Shown here one piece after another: positions 43,901 to 51,379 of a stretch of 64,000 nucleotides of DNA. A program made the position numbers and the translations under genes. The notes under the pieces are model-generated. The model was not told the origin of the DNA. It saw only the letters and a program-made list of their open reading frames with translations, and searched no databases. The DNA comes from an uncultured Polycyclovorans sp. (GTDB lineage Bacteria; Pseudomonadota; Gammaproteobacteria; Nevskiales; Nevskiaceae), in the NCBI GenBank assembly GCA_936928855.1, contig CAKZHZ010000047.1, forward strand, positions 7,803 through 71,802, in the 5' to 3' direction. Every line of letters starts with the position of its first letter. The first letter of the stretch is position 1.

Positions 43901-46829
43901 CGTCACTGGAACCGGCGACGGCCTTGATGACCGCGTAAATGCGGTCACCGTCGCGCTCAGCGTCAGCCAGACGTTTCAGGCCCACCACCGCGAGACCCTC
44001 GCTGATGGCGATGCCATCGGCCTCGCGGTCGAAGGTGCGCGGGTTGCCGGTGGGCGACAGGGCCTGGGTCTTGGAGAAGCAGAGAAAGCCGAACGGCGAC
44101 TGTACGGTGTCGATGCCACCGGCCAGCACGAAATTGCTGCGACCGGATTCCAGTTCGCTGACGCCGATGGAGATGGCGGCCAGCGACGAGGCGCAGGCAG
44201 CATCCACGGTGAAATTGAGACCGCCGAAATCCATCCGGTTGGCGACGCGGCCGGCGGCCACGTTGAGCAGGGTGCCGGCGAAGGACTCTTCGGTCCATTC
44301 CGGCAGCCGTTCCCACACGCGCGGGTCAGGGTTCTCGACAAACCGCGGCAGTTCGGCACGCACGCCGTATTGCAGGCCGAGGTCGCCGAGGCCGCCGCCG
44401 GCGCCGAGGATGATGGAGGTGTTCTCGCGGTCGAAGCCGCCTTCGCCATAGCCGGCATCGGCCAGGGTGCGCTGCGCCACTTCCAGGGTCAGCAGCTGCA
44501 TCGGATCGATCGACTTCATCGAGCGCGGCGGGATGCCGTAGCGCATCGGGTCGAACGGCACCTCGTCGAGGAAGCCGCCCCAGCGCGAGTAGACCTTGTC
44601 GCGGGTCTTGCGGTCGGCATCGAAGTACAGCTCCGGATCCCAGCGTTCCGGGGGCACCGGGCCGATGCTGCGGACCTGGTGCAGGATGTTGTGCCAGAAG
44701 GCGTCCGGTCCGTCCGCCTTGGGCAGCAGGGTGCCGATGCCGACGATGGCGATGTCGGCAGGTTGTGCCTGCTGCTGGCGCTGACGACGGCCGTCGGCCA
44801 GCGCGTCGAGTTGCACCTGGGCGCCGCGGCAGACGTCGAGGTGAAGGTCTTCCATGCCGACCGCCTCGCGTCGCAGGGTCGCGACCTGGCCGATCATGTA
44901 CATGCCCTGGTCCCGCTGGCCGGCGTCGTCGATGGTGACGATGCGGCCGTCCTCGCCGCGGTTCACGCCTTTCGAGGCGATGCGCAGGCGGCCGAGGTTG
45001 AGGTCTTCCAGCACGTCGCGGATCTCTTCGGCGCTGCGGCCTTCGCGGATCAGGGTGCGGCGGGTTTCGAAGAACTCGCGGGCAAACTGGGTATCGACAC
45101 AGCGTGAGGCGTGGCCGGGGCCGGTTTCCAGGTTGACGGTGTGCTCGCAGCGCAGCGCCTCGTCCTGGAAGGCCTGGACGATGCCGCCGGTGGACACGAT
45201 CTCACGGGTGAACAGGTAGGCGGTGCCCATCAGCGCGCCGACCTTCATGCCGCGGGCGGCCAGCGGGGCGGTCATGGCGGCCACCATGGCCGCCGACAGG
45301 CCGTCGTGGATGCCGCCGGCGAACAGCACGTGCACGTCCTTGGCCTGCGCCGGCGTCACCTCGCTGAGCAGGACCTCGATCATCTGCTCCCACAGTGCGT
45401 AGCTGGCCAGCGGTCCGACATGGCCGCCGCATTCGCGGCCCTCGAACACGAAGCGGCGGGCGCCCTGTTCCAGATAGAGGCGCAACAGCGCCGGTGCCGG
45501 CGCATGGATGTAGGTCTTGATACCGCGGGACTCGAAGGCTGCCGCCTGATCGGGGCGGCCTCCGGCAATCAGCGCGAACGGCGGCGGGCACTTCCAGATC
45601 TCCGCGCACTGCTCCTCGCGCAGGGCATGGGGTACAAAACCCAGCATGCCGACGCCCCAGGGGCGATCGCCGATGCGGTCGCGGGTCTGCTCCAGCATCT
45701 CGCGTACCTGCGGACCGCGCATCAGCGCCAGCGCCAGCATCGGCAGCGCGCCCCCCTTGGCCACTTCAACGGCAAAGTCGGGGACGTCGGAGACCCGGGT
45801 CATCGGGCCCTGCACCAGCGGAAAACGGGTGCCGTGCGAGGTTGCCAGCGCACCCGCTTCATCAAGGAAGGCCAGTTCGGCGGCCTGCGTGATCTGCTGC
45901 TGGCTGGCGCGACGCAGCGCCTGCAACAGCGGGGCCACGCGCCCAAAGCGACGGCGATACACCGCAGCGATGCCGATGCCCTGGCCGACCGGAATGAGGT
46001 GCTCGGGCTGTCCGGACCAGCCCAGTCGCGCCTGACGACGGGCACGCCAGTCGTCGACCCCGAGGTCGCCGGCTTCGGCGCTGCGATCATCGGCCTCGGC
46101 ATCCTTCAGGGCTGCCGAGGAGGGACGCCCATAGGCGCGCAACAGTGTCTCGATGCGTTCGCCGTAGAGACGGCATTCGGCACCGTTGAGGCGCGACAGT
46201 TCGTTCTGCAGCGATGCCGGCAGCGGTGATTCCTGCAGCAGCAGCAGGGCATCGTCGAGGATCACGCCGCGTGCGCCTGCGGCCCGGCAGGCCGCAGCGG
46301 TGTGGACACCCACACCGCCCCGCACCAGCACCGGCAACGCGGTGTGGCCCTGCAGCTTCTGCAGCAGGATGAAGCTGGTGTCTTCGCCAACCCAGCCGCC
46401 AGCCTCGTGGCCCAGGGCGATCAGACCGTCAACGCCGTCACCCAGCGCCGTGGCGCCTTCAACGCTGCATTGCTCTGCCCAGATCTGCAGGCTGCCGTGT
46501 ACGGCACGCAGTGTCTGCGCGGCGGCCAGCTGGGTTGCAGCCGGTGCCGAGGCGAGGAACACGGTGAGACTGCGGTCGGTGCAGCCGCCCAGCAGACGAC
46601 TGCCCAAGGCCGCCTGCGCCGGCGCCAGGCGCAAGCCGATACGAGCCTCGGTCTGTCCGCAGAGGCTGCGGAAGGCCGCAGCGGCGGCCTGTTCGTCGGC
46701 GCTGTGTTCGAGGTCGAGAACCCCGGTGGCACCGGCACGCGCCACGGCGACTGCGAGACTGGGGCTGAGGTCCGCCGGATTCAGGCCGTAGAGGTCAAAG
46801 GCGGGAGCAGAAGTCGGGGTATGCAGCAT
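37896..46829 (-). CDS. Giant PUFA-synthase-like protein: NPD/ER - KS - AT - 4 x ACP - KR - DH
   Basis: 2977 residues. Residues ~20-230 form a first TIM-barrel-like NPD segment (GHEAGGWVGEDTSF); ~315-620 form a second, PfaD-like FMN enoyl reductase (GTRFPLVQGPMTRVSD, RECGGHVGP at ~463). KS ~705-1130 (Cys879 in DAACASS, EAHGTGTPVGD, GHTKASAGV). AT ~1265-1570 (Ser1347 in GHSYGEY, SGAFHT: malonyl type). Ala/Pro linker. Four ACPs with Ser at 1794, 1898, 2000 and 2103 (DSIKRVEI). KR ~2160-2650 (TGGARGI, Tyr2586). DH ~2680-2960 (His2718 in DHRIDGKLVLP). It unites the roles of PfaD and PfaA. It begins 15 bases after the sulfatase-fold gene. Confidence 0.9.
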   Translation of the reverse strand: MLHTPTSAPAFDLYGLNPADLSPSLAVAVARAGATGVLDLEHSADEQAAAAAFRSLCGQTEARIGLRLAPAQAALGSRLLGGCTDRSLTVFLASAPAATQLAAAQTLRAVHGSLQIWAEQCSVEGATALGDGVDGLIALGHEAGGWVGEDTSFILLQKLQGHTALPVLVRGGVGVHTAAACRAAGARGVILDDALLLLQESPLPASLQNELSRLNGAECRLYGERIETLLRAYGRPSSAALKDAEADDRSAEAGDLGVDDWRARRQARLGWSGQPEHLIPVGQGIGIAAVYRRRFGRVAPLLQALRRASQQQITQAAELAFLDEAGALATSHGTRFPLVQGPMTRVSDVPDFAVEVAKGGALPMLALALMRGPQVREMLEQTRDRIGDRPWGVGMLGFVPHALREEQCAEIWKCPPPFALIAGGRPDQAAAFESRGIKTYIHAPAPALLRLYLEQGARRFVFEGRECGGHVGPLASYALWEQMIEVLLSEVTPAQAKDVHVLFAGGIHDGLSAAMVAAMTAPLAARGMKVGALMGTAYLFTREIVSTGGIVQAFQDEALRCEHTVNLETGPGHASRCVDTQFAREFFETRRTLIREGRSAEEIRDVLEDLNLGRLRIASKGVNRGEDGRIVTIDDAGQRDQGMYMIGQVATLRREAVGMEDLHLDVCRGAQVQLDALADGRRQRQQQAQPADIAIVGIGTLLPKADGPDAFWHNILHQVRSIGPVPPERWDPELYFDADRKTRDKVYSRWGGFLDEVPFDPMRYGIPPRSMKSIDPMQLLTLEVAQRTLADAGYGEGGFDRENTSIILGAGGGLGDLGLQYGVRAELPRFVENPDPRVWERLPEWTEESFAGTLLNVAAGRVANRMDFGGLNFTVDAACASSLAAISIGVSELESGRSNFVLAGGIDTVQSPFGFLCFSKTQALSPTGNPRTFDREADGIAISEGLAVVGLKRLADAERDGDRIYAVIKAVAGSSDGKALGLTAPRPDGQIRALNRAYAKAGFSPSTLSLFEAHGTGTPVGDKAEAETITRALRAEKAAPQTVAVGSVKTLVGHTKASAGVAGLIKMALSLYHRVQPAHFGVDAPIEPLAAADAPAYLLKQPRPWVAHPDHPRRAGVSAFGFGGTNFHAVLEEYQGAQPAAAGHDQWPQELLVFRARDVAQLQQQIEQLVPVARAPGRLKLGTLAQSLAGAAGRHADAPVTLALVAQDFNALHRDLDAVLAHLHEGKPLPPGARLNRETPAVAPALAFLFPGQGAQHLNMGRETGLYFDEIRGALELADRTLAAQLPRRLSDYALPPSAFDAATEQAQQQALTDTRVAQPAIGAVALGYLALARRLGLQPQATAGHSYGEYVALAAAGVISAEDCLRLSAVRGAAMADASAASVPGTMAAVQGDRSAIESQLEAFEGVRVANHNSPGQSVISGPRAAVEAAVEALGKAGLRCTPLPVSGAFHTELVAGARPPLSAAIQSTAFVRGEVPVYSNRSGAPYPDDPGAMKALLDEHLLSSVEFVKEITAMADQGCRLFVELGPKSICANMARAILDGRADTATVSLDGQGGGLRGLLLGLAELWTRGVALQAQRLFDGRDLPMVEITALAQAAAEPALPAHVWMVSGGCARPQQDRERRTGSLPALTRATADAARAAAATAAAPPSGAVTPPAAPAAAPALPTGIGSDALLAYQQTMQQFLALQERVLQQALGALPPGTAAPAPMAPPTLAVPPPVANPAATTATAPVAAIAATPPASPEVSNPAATQVQVQVDRRAVLLGIVAERTGYPEDMLGLDADLEADLGVDSIKRVEIMGALQKALPDTIGSALQAHMEQFTQARSLAAILTALDAVAPLPTEMPAAAAPAAPAAAHAPAVDLRALLLGIVAERTGYPEDMLALDADLEADLGVDSIKRVEIIGALQKALPADTGTALHAQMETFTQARTLNAVLTALAAIAPAAPLAPQAETSAPPAAHTAMDPRPLLLGIVAERTGYPEDMLGLDADLEADLGIDSIKRVEIVGALQKALPAEAGQALQAEMERFTQARTLNAVLAALDTVMPAASSPAPAAAPASPAASPAAPAYPALLLGIVAERTGYPEDMLALDADLEADLGVDSIKRVEIIGALQQALPPAIGQALQAGMESLTQARSLNAVLQALDALTPQAAPPAATPPVVADAATDNGGTEDRDSASSIPRYVVRPVPAPLPPHRKTLSGATLVLGGPEAITEALSARLRAEGLNPTTLQQLGPDDLRGALQAAAAAGTPVKAVLHLSGLTPTPDADGIGAHLLPLLNLAQAMGKAFDGIRLIAASRLGGSFGRDSEGDGDLLAGGLNGMLNCLRFEYPEARLRAVDFDGQTDTEIVAALCDELLCDDPAPEVGYIGSERTGSRVLAQSVGSGVGLEPAADWVVLATGGARGITAELLEAMAVPGMRFVLIGRTAEPPAEADATLALTDAAALRSHFVGEARKAGETPRPAEIDRRIQALMAAREIRHNLARLRETGASVDYQACDVRDAGAFAGLLDQLYQQHGRIDAVIHGAGVIEDKLVVDKTEASFRRVIGTKLDGARVLADHLRPDSLKLLCFFTSVAGRFGNRGQSDYAAANETLNRMAWALHRRWPDTRVMAVNWGPWDAGMASEAVRDGFRAQGIEPIPVPAGRRFWIDELRHGARSDVELVAGRGRWGEGEADPVNPPTAAANDLVLIAHAPRMGPGGAMTLDHVFSAGRDPYLLDHRIDGKLVLPAAGAAEWMAQFAAAAWPGWQVSEIRDLRQFNGITLERDGERLIQLRARASSHSDAGTQSITVEMVDPAQKRPCYRATVCLVEQLPAAPKLDLAALAEAQPVSASDAYHRYLFHGPRFQLIDRIDGVARAGIDAQVRGAEVTAWVERPGQWLFDPGLLDLAPQLAIVWSRVQHDMTALPSAFGRVQRFAGATLDQPLRLALRMLPDEQANAVRYDAWFIDTEGRVALAMERCEGHMSAALNRLAGEASHRG
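40400..41545 (-). repeat. Four tandem ACP-coding repeats, period about 102-104 codons
   Basis: The four phosphopantetheine serines lie 104, 102 and 103 residues apart, joined by Ala/Pro-rich linkers. Each unit opens LLGIVAERTGYPEDML and carries DLEADLG(V/I)DSIKRVEI almost without change, so the units arose by recent duplication or are kept alike by recombination. ACP number in PUFA synthases is known to affect yield. Confidence 0.9.
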
Positions 46830-46844
46830 GTTCGAACCCGCGCG

Positions 46845-47660
46845 TTAGCGCTTGATGCCCTCAAGAAAGGGCACTTCCATCACTTTTTCGTGAACGATCG
46901 GGCCATGCCCGAAGTAACCACCTTCACCGAAGCACTCGCCATGATCGGCGGTGATGATGAAGTGGGTGTTGCGGGGGGCCTTGGCGATCAGGGCGTCGAG
47001 CAGGGTGTCGACATGTTCAACCGTCTTCACCTGCTGTTCGTGCAGGGATTTCATCTGGTCGTCGTCGAAGAAGCGGTCGTCGGTGCCCTGTCCGAGTTCG
47101 TCGTCCAGCCGTTTGAAAACGCCGTGCACACCGGAAATGTGCGGCAGGCTGTCGCCATCAAGCATGTAGGGGTAATGGGTTTCGCCGAGATTGAGGAAGT
47201 GGAAGCTGGGCTCGTCCTCGTCGAACTCCACCTGGTCGATGATGCCGCCGAAATCGTTGTGGTTCGCCATCAGCTTGTAGTCATCGAAGTGGCGGTTGAG
47301 GTGCGACAGCGGGTTCAGCACCGGCAGCGACACGCGCGCCACCGTGCGGTAGCCGTTTTCCTGCAGCACGTGGGGCAGCGACAGCTGGGGAACGAAGTTC
47401 CGGAATGACAGGCCATCGATGCCGAGGCGGTTCACCCACTGGGCAAACTCCTTCTTATAGACCTCGGAAGCGAAGACCCCTTGTGGACTGGTGTGGGGCA
47501 CCATGCCCATGAGGTAGGTGTAGTGGGAGGGCGAGGTCCAGGAGGCGTAGCTGTAACGCTTCTCGCCGACGCCGATACGGTCCATGTTGGGGGTGCGGGC
47601 GCGGGCATAGCTGTCGTAGCGACAGCTGTCCATGACGATAAAGACAACGTCCTTGCTCAT
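46845..47660 (-). CDS. Sulfatase-fold (alkaline phosphatase superfamily) protein
   Basis: A 271-residue protein starting at ATG 47660 (MSKDVVFIVMDSCRYDSY); the frame continues upstream without homology. The metal motifs VMDSCRYDS and ITADHGECFGEGGYFGHG are of the sulfatase/phosphoglycerol transferase type. Ser or Cys near DSCRYDS and TSPSHYTYLMG would be the nucleophile region; a C-x-P-x-R sulfatase motif is absent, so sulfate-ester hydrolysis is not assured. It is short for the family. It is the first gene of the island transcript, 15 bases before the giant synthase. A phospho- or sulfo-ester step on the product is possible. Confidence 0.78.
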   Translation of the reverse strand: MSKDVVFIVMDSCRYDSYARARTPNMDRIGVGEKRYSYASWTSPSHYTYLMGMVPHTSPQGVFASEVYKKEFAQWVNRLGIDGLSFRNFVPQLSLPHVLQENGYRTVARVSLPVLNPLSHLNRHFDDYKLMANHNDFGGIIDQVEFDEDEPSFHFLNLGETHYPYMLDGDSLPHISGVHGVFKRLDDELGQGTDDRFFDDDQMKSLHEQQVKTVEHVDTLLDALIAKAPRNTHFIITADHGECFGEGGYFGHGPIVHEKVMEVPFLEGIKR

Positions 47661-48019
47661 TGGGTACCAAACAGTTCGTGATCGACTTGAAAGACCCGCC
47701 TCGCCGGAACGAAACGGACGAAGGCATCCCCGGGGGGTGCCGGTCACCGCCTCCTGGCGTGGCGGACGGTTGCTTGCGCCTGCCGTCCGCCGGTCAGTGC
47801 GCGCACTGTCCCTTCGCCGGAAACCCTGATCGCGCCGCATCATGATGACCGGTTCATGTACGGTAACAGTCCCCCTTTTGGCTGACCCTAGGAGGTTCGC
47901 GCTGACCCACGTAAGCCTTTGCTGACGTGGTAGTCAACTGTGAATCTTACAGTGTGATGAACGGCAGTATCGACCCGACGGTCGGATCGGGGCTTCTGAT
48001 CCGGGTCTGCCGTCCAGCC
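47661..48019 (-). promoter_or_regulatory. 359-bp region between lysR and the synthase island, with probable promoter
   Basis: No gene is supported here. On the minus strand TTGACT (47932-47937) is a good -35 hexamer; the matching -10 is weak (TTACGT at 17 bp). A hairpin with arms CGGATC/GATCCG lies around 47979-47999 after lysR and may end its transcript, although no T run follows. The repeat array at 47881-47928 lies between the hexamer and the gene. The untranslated leader would exceed 200 bases. Confidence 0.45.
47881..47930. repeat. Three GCTGAC direct repeats at exact 20-bp spacing, with an overlapping inverted repeat
   Basis: GCTGACCC starts at 47881, GCTGACCC at 47901 and GCTGACGT at 47921. 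The inverted pair CCACGT (47907-47912) / ACGTGG (47925-47930) overlaps the last two. Twenty bp is two helical turns, so a protein could bind all three copies on one face. The position upstream of the synthase operon makes an operator likely; no regulator can be named. Confidence 0.55.
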
Positions 48020-48910
48020 TTACGCTCGCGCCGCCGATGTTCGGGACTCGCGTAGCAGCGCGATCAGCGCGTCGGCCGCCTGGGAGCGAACGCGGCGGCG
48101 ATGCCACACCAGCCCGAGCGAGCGGGTGAGATGCAGTTCCGGCAGCGCCAGCACCCGCAGACTGTCGTCCACCATGGAGGCGGGCAGCACACTCCATCCG
48201 AGGTTGATGGCCGCCAGCATCTTCAGGGTTTCCAGATAGTTGGTGGCCAATCGCACGTGGGGCGTCAGCCCATGGGCTTCCAGTGCCTCGCGAACGATCC
48301 GGTGGGTATAGGTCTGGCGGTCCGGTAGCACGGCAGGGTGGTCCGCCAGCGACTGCAGCGGCACGGTGGTGCGGGCCGCAAGCGGGTGGTCCACCCCGAC
48401 CACCACCGCCAAGGGGTCTGGCCACACCAGTTCGCAATGCAGTCGGGGCTCAGGGTTCAGGGGCAGGGTGACGATGCCCAGCTCGAGATCGCCCGCGGCA
48501 ACCGCATCGCACGCTTGTTCGGAGTCCATGAAGCTGAGGTCGAGGTCCACCCCGGGGTATTGCCGGGTGAACCGGCGCAGGACCGAGGGCAGACGGTGCA
48601 GGCCGATGTGGTGACTGGTGCCGATGCTGAGCCGGCCCTGTGTCGCATCCTGAAGGTGGGTGAGGGCGCGTCGCGCGTCCTCCAGGTCCTCAAGCGCCCG
48701 GCGGGCATAGGGCAGCAGCGCGAGACCGGCCTCGGTCAGGTGAACCCGGCGGCCGACCCGGTCGAACAGCGGGTGGTCCAGTCCGGCCTCCAGGGTGGCG
48801 ATGCGCTTGCTGACGGCAGGCTGTGACAGGTGCAGTCGCTCCGCCGCCAGCGAAAACGAGCCAGCATCGGCAACGGCGACGAAGGCGCCCAGAGTCTGAA
48901 AGTCCATCAT
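48020..48910 (-). CDS. LysR-family transcriptional regulator
   Basis: A 296-residue LysR protein: helix-turn-helix FVAVADAGSFSLAAERLHLSQ and PAVSKRIATLE, then a two-lobed effector domain (GRLSIGTSHHIGLHRLPSVL). It is divergent from leuC across a 155-bp gap that holds a perfect 9-bp-arm palindrome, a typical LysR arrangement; it probably regulates leuC and itself. An equivalent LysR gene divergent from leuC occurs in pseudomonads. The effector is unknown; a leucine-pathway intermediate would be the obvious guess. Whether it also acts on the synthase island downstream cannot be told. Confidence 0.92.
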   Translation of the reverse strand: MMDFQTLGAFVAVADAGSFSLAAERLHLSQPAVSKRIATLEAGLDHPLFDRVGRRVHLTEAGLALLPYARRALEDLEDARRALTHLQDATQGRLSIGTSHHIGLHRLPSVLRRFTRQYPGVDLDLSFMDSEQACDAVAAGDLELGIVTLPLNPEPRLHCELVWPDPLAVVVGVDHPLAARTTVPLQSLADHPAVLPDRQTYTHRIVREALEAHGLTPHVRLATNYLETLKMLAAINLGWSVLPASMVDDSLRVLALPELHLTRSLGLVWHRRRVRSQAADALIALLRESRTSAARA

Positions 48911-48930
48911 GCGACAACTATATCCGTTTG

Positions 48931-48954
48931 GAATCGTTTGTATAAAAACGATTC
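48931..48954. promoter_or_regulatory. Palindromic operator between lysR and leuC
   Basis: GAATCGTTT - 6 bases - AAACGATTC is a perfect inverted repeat and contains the T-N11-A layout of LysR sites. It ends two bases before the likely -35 hexamer of leuC, where an activator would sit. Confidence 0.7.
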
Positions 48955-48955
48955 A

Positions 48956-48985
48956 TTGGAGTAATTGATATCGGGGCGCTAGTCT
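48956..48985 (+). promoter_or_regulatory. Probable leuC promoter
   Basis: TTGGAG (48956-48961), an 18-bp spacer and TAGTCT (48980-48985) lie just downstream of the palindromic operator and about 80 bp before the leuC start. Both hexamers are imperfect, as expected for an activator-dependent promoter. Confidence 0.5.
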
Positions 48986-49065
48986 GCGCGCCCTGAACCG
49001 CCTTTCCCGGCGACGGTCGTTTGACGGCCACCGCCTCAGGGCCAGCCACCACGGGAGCCAGCTCG

Positions 49066-50478
49066 ATGACCGCCAAGACGCTGTACGACAAAATCTGGGA
49101 CGCCCACGTCGTCAAGGACTTCGGTGACCAGTCCGCGCTGATCTACATTGATCGGCACCTGGTGCACGAAGTGACCAGCCCGCAGGCCTTTGACGGTCTG
49201 CGCATGAACGGGCGCCAGCCCTGGCGCCTGGGCGCCAACCTGGCGGTGCCGGATCACAACGTGCCGACGGTGGATCGCCGTCTGGGCATCAAGGACCCGA
49301 TCTCGCGGGCCCAGCTGGAGGCCCTGGACGCCAACTGCGCCGAGTTCGGCATCACCAAGTTCGACCTGATGGACGTGCGACAGGGCATCGTCCACGTCAT
49401 CGGCCCCGAGCAGGGCGCCACCCTGCCGGGCATGACGGTGGTCTGCGGCGACTCGCACACCTCCACGCACGGCGCCTTCGGTGCGCTGGCCTTCGGCATC
49501 GGCACCTCCGAGGTGGAGCACGCGCTGGCCACCCAGACGCTGGTGCTGAAGAAGGCGCGCACCATGCTGATCCGCGTCAACGGCCATGTCGGGCCGGGGG
49601 TGACCGCCAAGGACATCACCCTGGCCATCATCGGTCGCATCGGCACCGCCGGAGGCACCGGCTACGTCGTGGAATATGCCGGCGAAGCCATCGAGGACCT
49701 GTCGATGGAAGGGCGCATGACCCTGTGCAACATGGCCATCGAAGGCGGTGCCCGCGCCGGCCTGGTGGCGGTGGACGACAAGACCATTGCCTATGTGAAG
49801 GGGCGCCCTTACGCGCCGACGCCGGACCAGTGGGACGCGGCCGTGACCAACTGGCGCCAGCTGCGCAGCGATCCCGGCGCCAGCTTCGACAAGGTGGTGG
49901 AGCTGGAGGCACGCGACATCGAGCCGCAGGTGACCTGGGGGACCTCACCGGAAATGGTGGGGCCGGTGTCCGCCCGCGTGCCCGACCCGGCGCGGGAAAG
50001 CGATCCGGTCAAGCGCAATGGCCTGGAGAAGGCATTGACGTACATGGGGCTGGACGCCAATACCCCGATCGAGCAGATCGCCATCGACAAGGTATTCATC
50101 GGCTCCTGCACCAATTCCCGCATCGAGGACATCCGTGCCGCTGCGGCCGTGGTGAAGGGGCGTCGCAAGGCCGACAGCGTGAAGCTGGCGATGGTGGTGC
50201 CGGGTTCCGGGCTGGTGAAGCAGCAGGCCGAGGCCGAGGGGCTGGACCGGGTGTTCCTGGACGCCGGCTTCGAGTGGCGCGAGCCGGGGTGCTCCATGTG
50301 CCTGGCGATGAATGCCGACCGGTTGGAGCCGGGTGAGCGCTGCGCCTCCACCTCCAACCGCAATTTCGAGGGACGACAGGGGCAGGGCGGCCGTACCCAT
50401 CTGGTGTCGCCGGCGATGGCAGCGGCGGCAGGTATCGCCGGCCACTTCACCGATGTGCGTCGGTTGGCGGCGTCATGA
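49066..50478 (+). CDS. leuC: 3-isopropylmalate dehydratase large subunit
   Basis: Aconitase-family [4Fe-4S] enzyme of leucine synthesis, converting 2- to 3-isopropylmalate with LeuD. From ATG 49066 (GGGAG nearby) it has 470 residues: [31 protein letters not shown], cluster cysteines in FIGSCTNSR and the CSMCLAMN region. The length is normal. Its stop codon overlaps the start of a thioesterase gene; leuD comes only after two such genes, about 0.9 kb later. Confidence 0.97.
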   Translation: MTAKTLYDKIWDAHVVKDFGDQSALIYIDRHLVHEVTSPQAFDGLRMNGRQPWRLGANLAVPDHNVPTVDRRLGIKDPISRAQLEALDANCAEFGITKFDLMDVRQGIVHVIGPEQGATLPGMTVVCGDSHTSTHGAFGALAFGIGTSEVEHALATQTLVLKKARTMLIRVNGHVGPGVTAKDITLAIIGRIGTAGGTGYVVEYAGEAIEDLSMEGRMTLCNMAIEGGARAGLVAVDDKTIAYVKGRPYAPTPDQWDAAVTNWRQLRSDPGASFDKVVELEARDIEPQVTWGTSPEMVGPVSARVPDPARESDPVKRNGLEKALTYMGLDANTPIEQIAIDKVFIGSCTNSRIEDIRAAAAVVKGRRKADSVKLAMVVPGSGLVKQQAEAEGLDRVFLDAGFEWREPGCSMCLAMNADRLEPGERCASTSNRNFEGRQGQGGRTHLVSPAMAAAAGIAGHFTDVRRLAAS

Positions 50479-50951
50479 ATCCCCTGCGCAATCTCGACCC
50501 GTCCAAGGGGCAGCGCTACTTCGTCGAGTCGGTGCCCCACAGCGTGGCGCTGGGGCTGGAGTTCGGCGCCTCCGGCGTCGGCTGGGTGCGTCTGGAACTG
50601 CCCTGGCGGGAGGATCTGGTGGGCGACCCGGAAACCGGTGTGGTCCACGGCGGTGTCATCACCACCTTGGTCGATGCCGGCTGCGGCAGCGCCGTCCTGA
50701 CCTGCCTTGAAGAGCTGCAGCGCATCGTCACGCTTGATCTGCGCATCGACTATCTGCGTCCGGCCGGGCGTGGGCGCCGGCTGCGCTGCCGCGCCGAGTG
50801 CTACCGCCTGACCCGGCAGGTCGCCTTTGTGCGGGCGGTGGTGGACGACGGCGACGAGGCCGATCTGGTAGCCACCTCTGCCGCCACGTTCATGGTGTTG
50901 CACGAGGATCGTTCCGTGGTGCGACCGTCGCCCGAGGTATCCGCATCATGA
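50475..50951 (+). CDS. PaaI-type hot-dog thioesterase (first of two)
   Basis: A 158-residue single hot-dog protein whose ATG overlaps the leuC stop (ATGA). The family core is [20 protein letters not shown], with the HGG loop and the Asp of the active site, followed by [12 protein letters not shown] and a strand-rich end. PaaI-type enzymes cleave acyl- or aryl-CoA. Its place between leuC and leuD links it to branched-chain metabolism or simply to the same promoter. It is coupled to a second hot-dog gene by another ATGA overlap. Confidence 0.87.
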   Translation: MNPLRNLDPSKGQRYFVESVPHSVALGLEFGASGVGWVRLELPWREDLVGDPETGVVHGGVITTLVDAGCGSAVLTCLEELQRIVTLDLRIDYLRPAGRGRRLRCRAECYRLTRQVAFVRAVVDDGDEADLVATSAATFMVLHEDRSVVRPSPEVSAS

Positions 50952-51370
50952 GCGTGCTCGGCGAACGCAGTCCCGACGCTCTGGCCTCGCTGCTGGAGCG
51001 GATTCCCTACGCCCGTTTTCTCGGCTTCTCGCTGGAGGGCACGCCGGACCGGCTGATCGGGCGCATGGCCTTCAGCGAAGATCTCATCGGCAATGCCCGC
51101 GCGCGCGCCATTCACGGCGGGACGCTCGGCGCCATGATGGAGCTGACGGCCAGCTGTCAGTTGTTGACGCTGCCGGAGATCAAGCGGGTGCCCAAGATCA
51201 TCAACATCACCGTGGAGTATCTCCGCGGTGCGGTGACCGCCGATGTGCTGGCGCGGGCTGAGATCATCCGCCATGGCCGGCGGCTTGCCAACGTGCGCGT
51301 GGTCGCCTGGCAGGCGGATGAGCAGCGCCCCGTGGCCGCCGCCAACACCCACTATCTACTCGCTGTCTGA
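50948..51370 (+). CDS. PaaI-type hot-dog thioesterase (second of two)
   Basis: A 140-residue hot-dog protein from ATG 50948, which overlaps the stop of the first one. Core AIHGGTLGAMMELTASCQLL: the HGG loop is kept, but the following acidic residue is Glu rather than Asp. Then IINITVEYLRGAV. The two differ enough to be old paralogues and could form a heteromer. It ends nine bases before leuD. Confidence 0.85.
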   Translation: MSVLGERSPDALASLLERIPYARFLGFSLEGTPDRLIGRMAFSEDLIGNARARAIHGGTLGAMMELTASCQLLTLPEIKRVPKIINITVEYLRGAVTADVLARAEIIRHGRRLANVRVVAWQADEQRPVAAANTHYLLAV

Positions 51371-51379
51371 GAGGTCGCA

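Noticed and set aside
42009..45107. 1032-codon open frame on the plus strand
   Set aside because: It is antisense to the giant synthase, whose KS, AT and ACP motifs are on the minus strand. Translation shows no family motifs and has the Gln/His/Arg-rich look of GC-rich shadow frames.
46845..47843. Sulfatase-fold protein starting at 47843
   Set aside because: The first 61 residues have no similarity to the family and an Arg-rich random composition; the family N terminus begins at ATG 47660.
42000..47900. Horizontal-transfer marks (tRNA site, integrase, IS) around the synthase island
   Set aside because: None is visible on either side, and codon use looks like the rest of the window. The island may still be acquired, but the sequence gives no direct sign.
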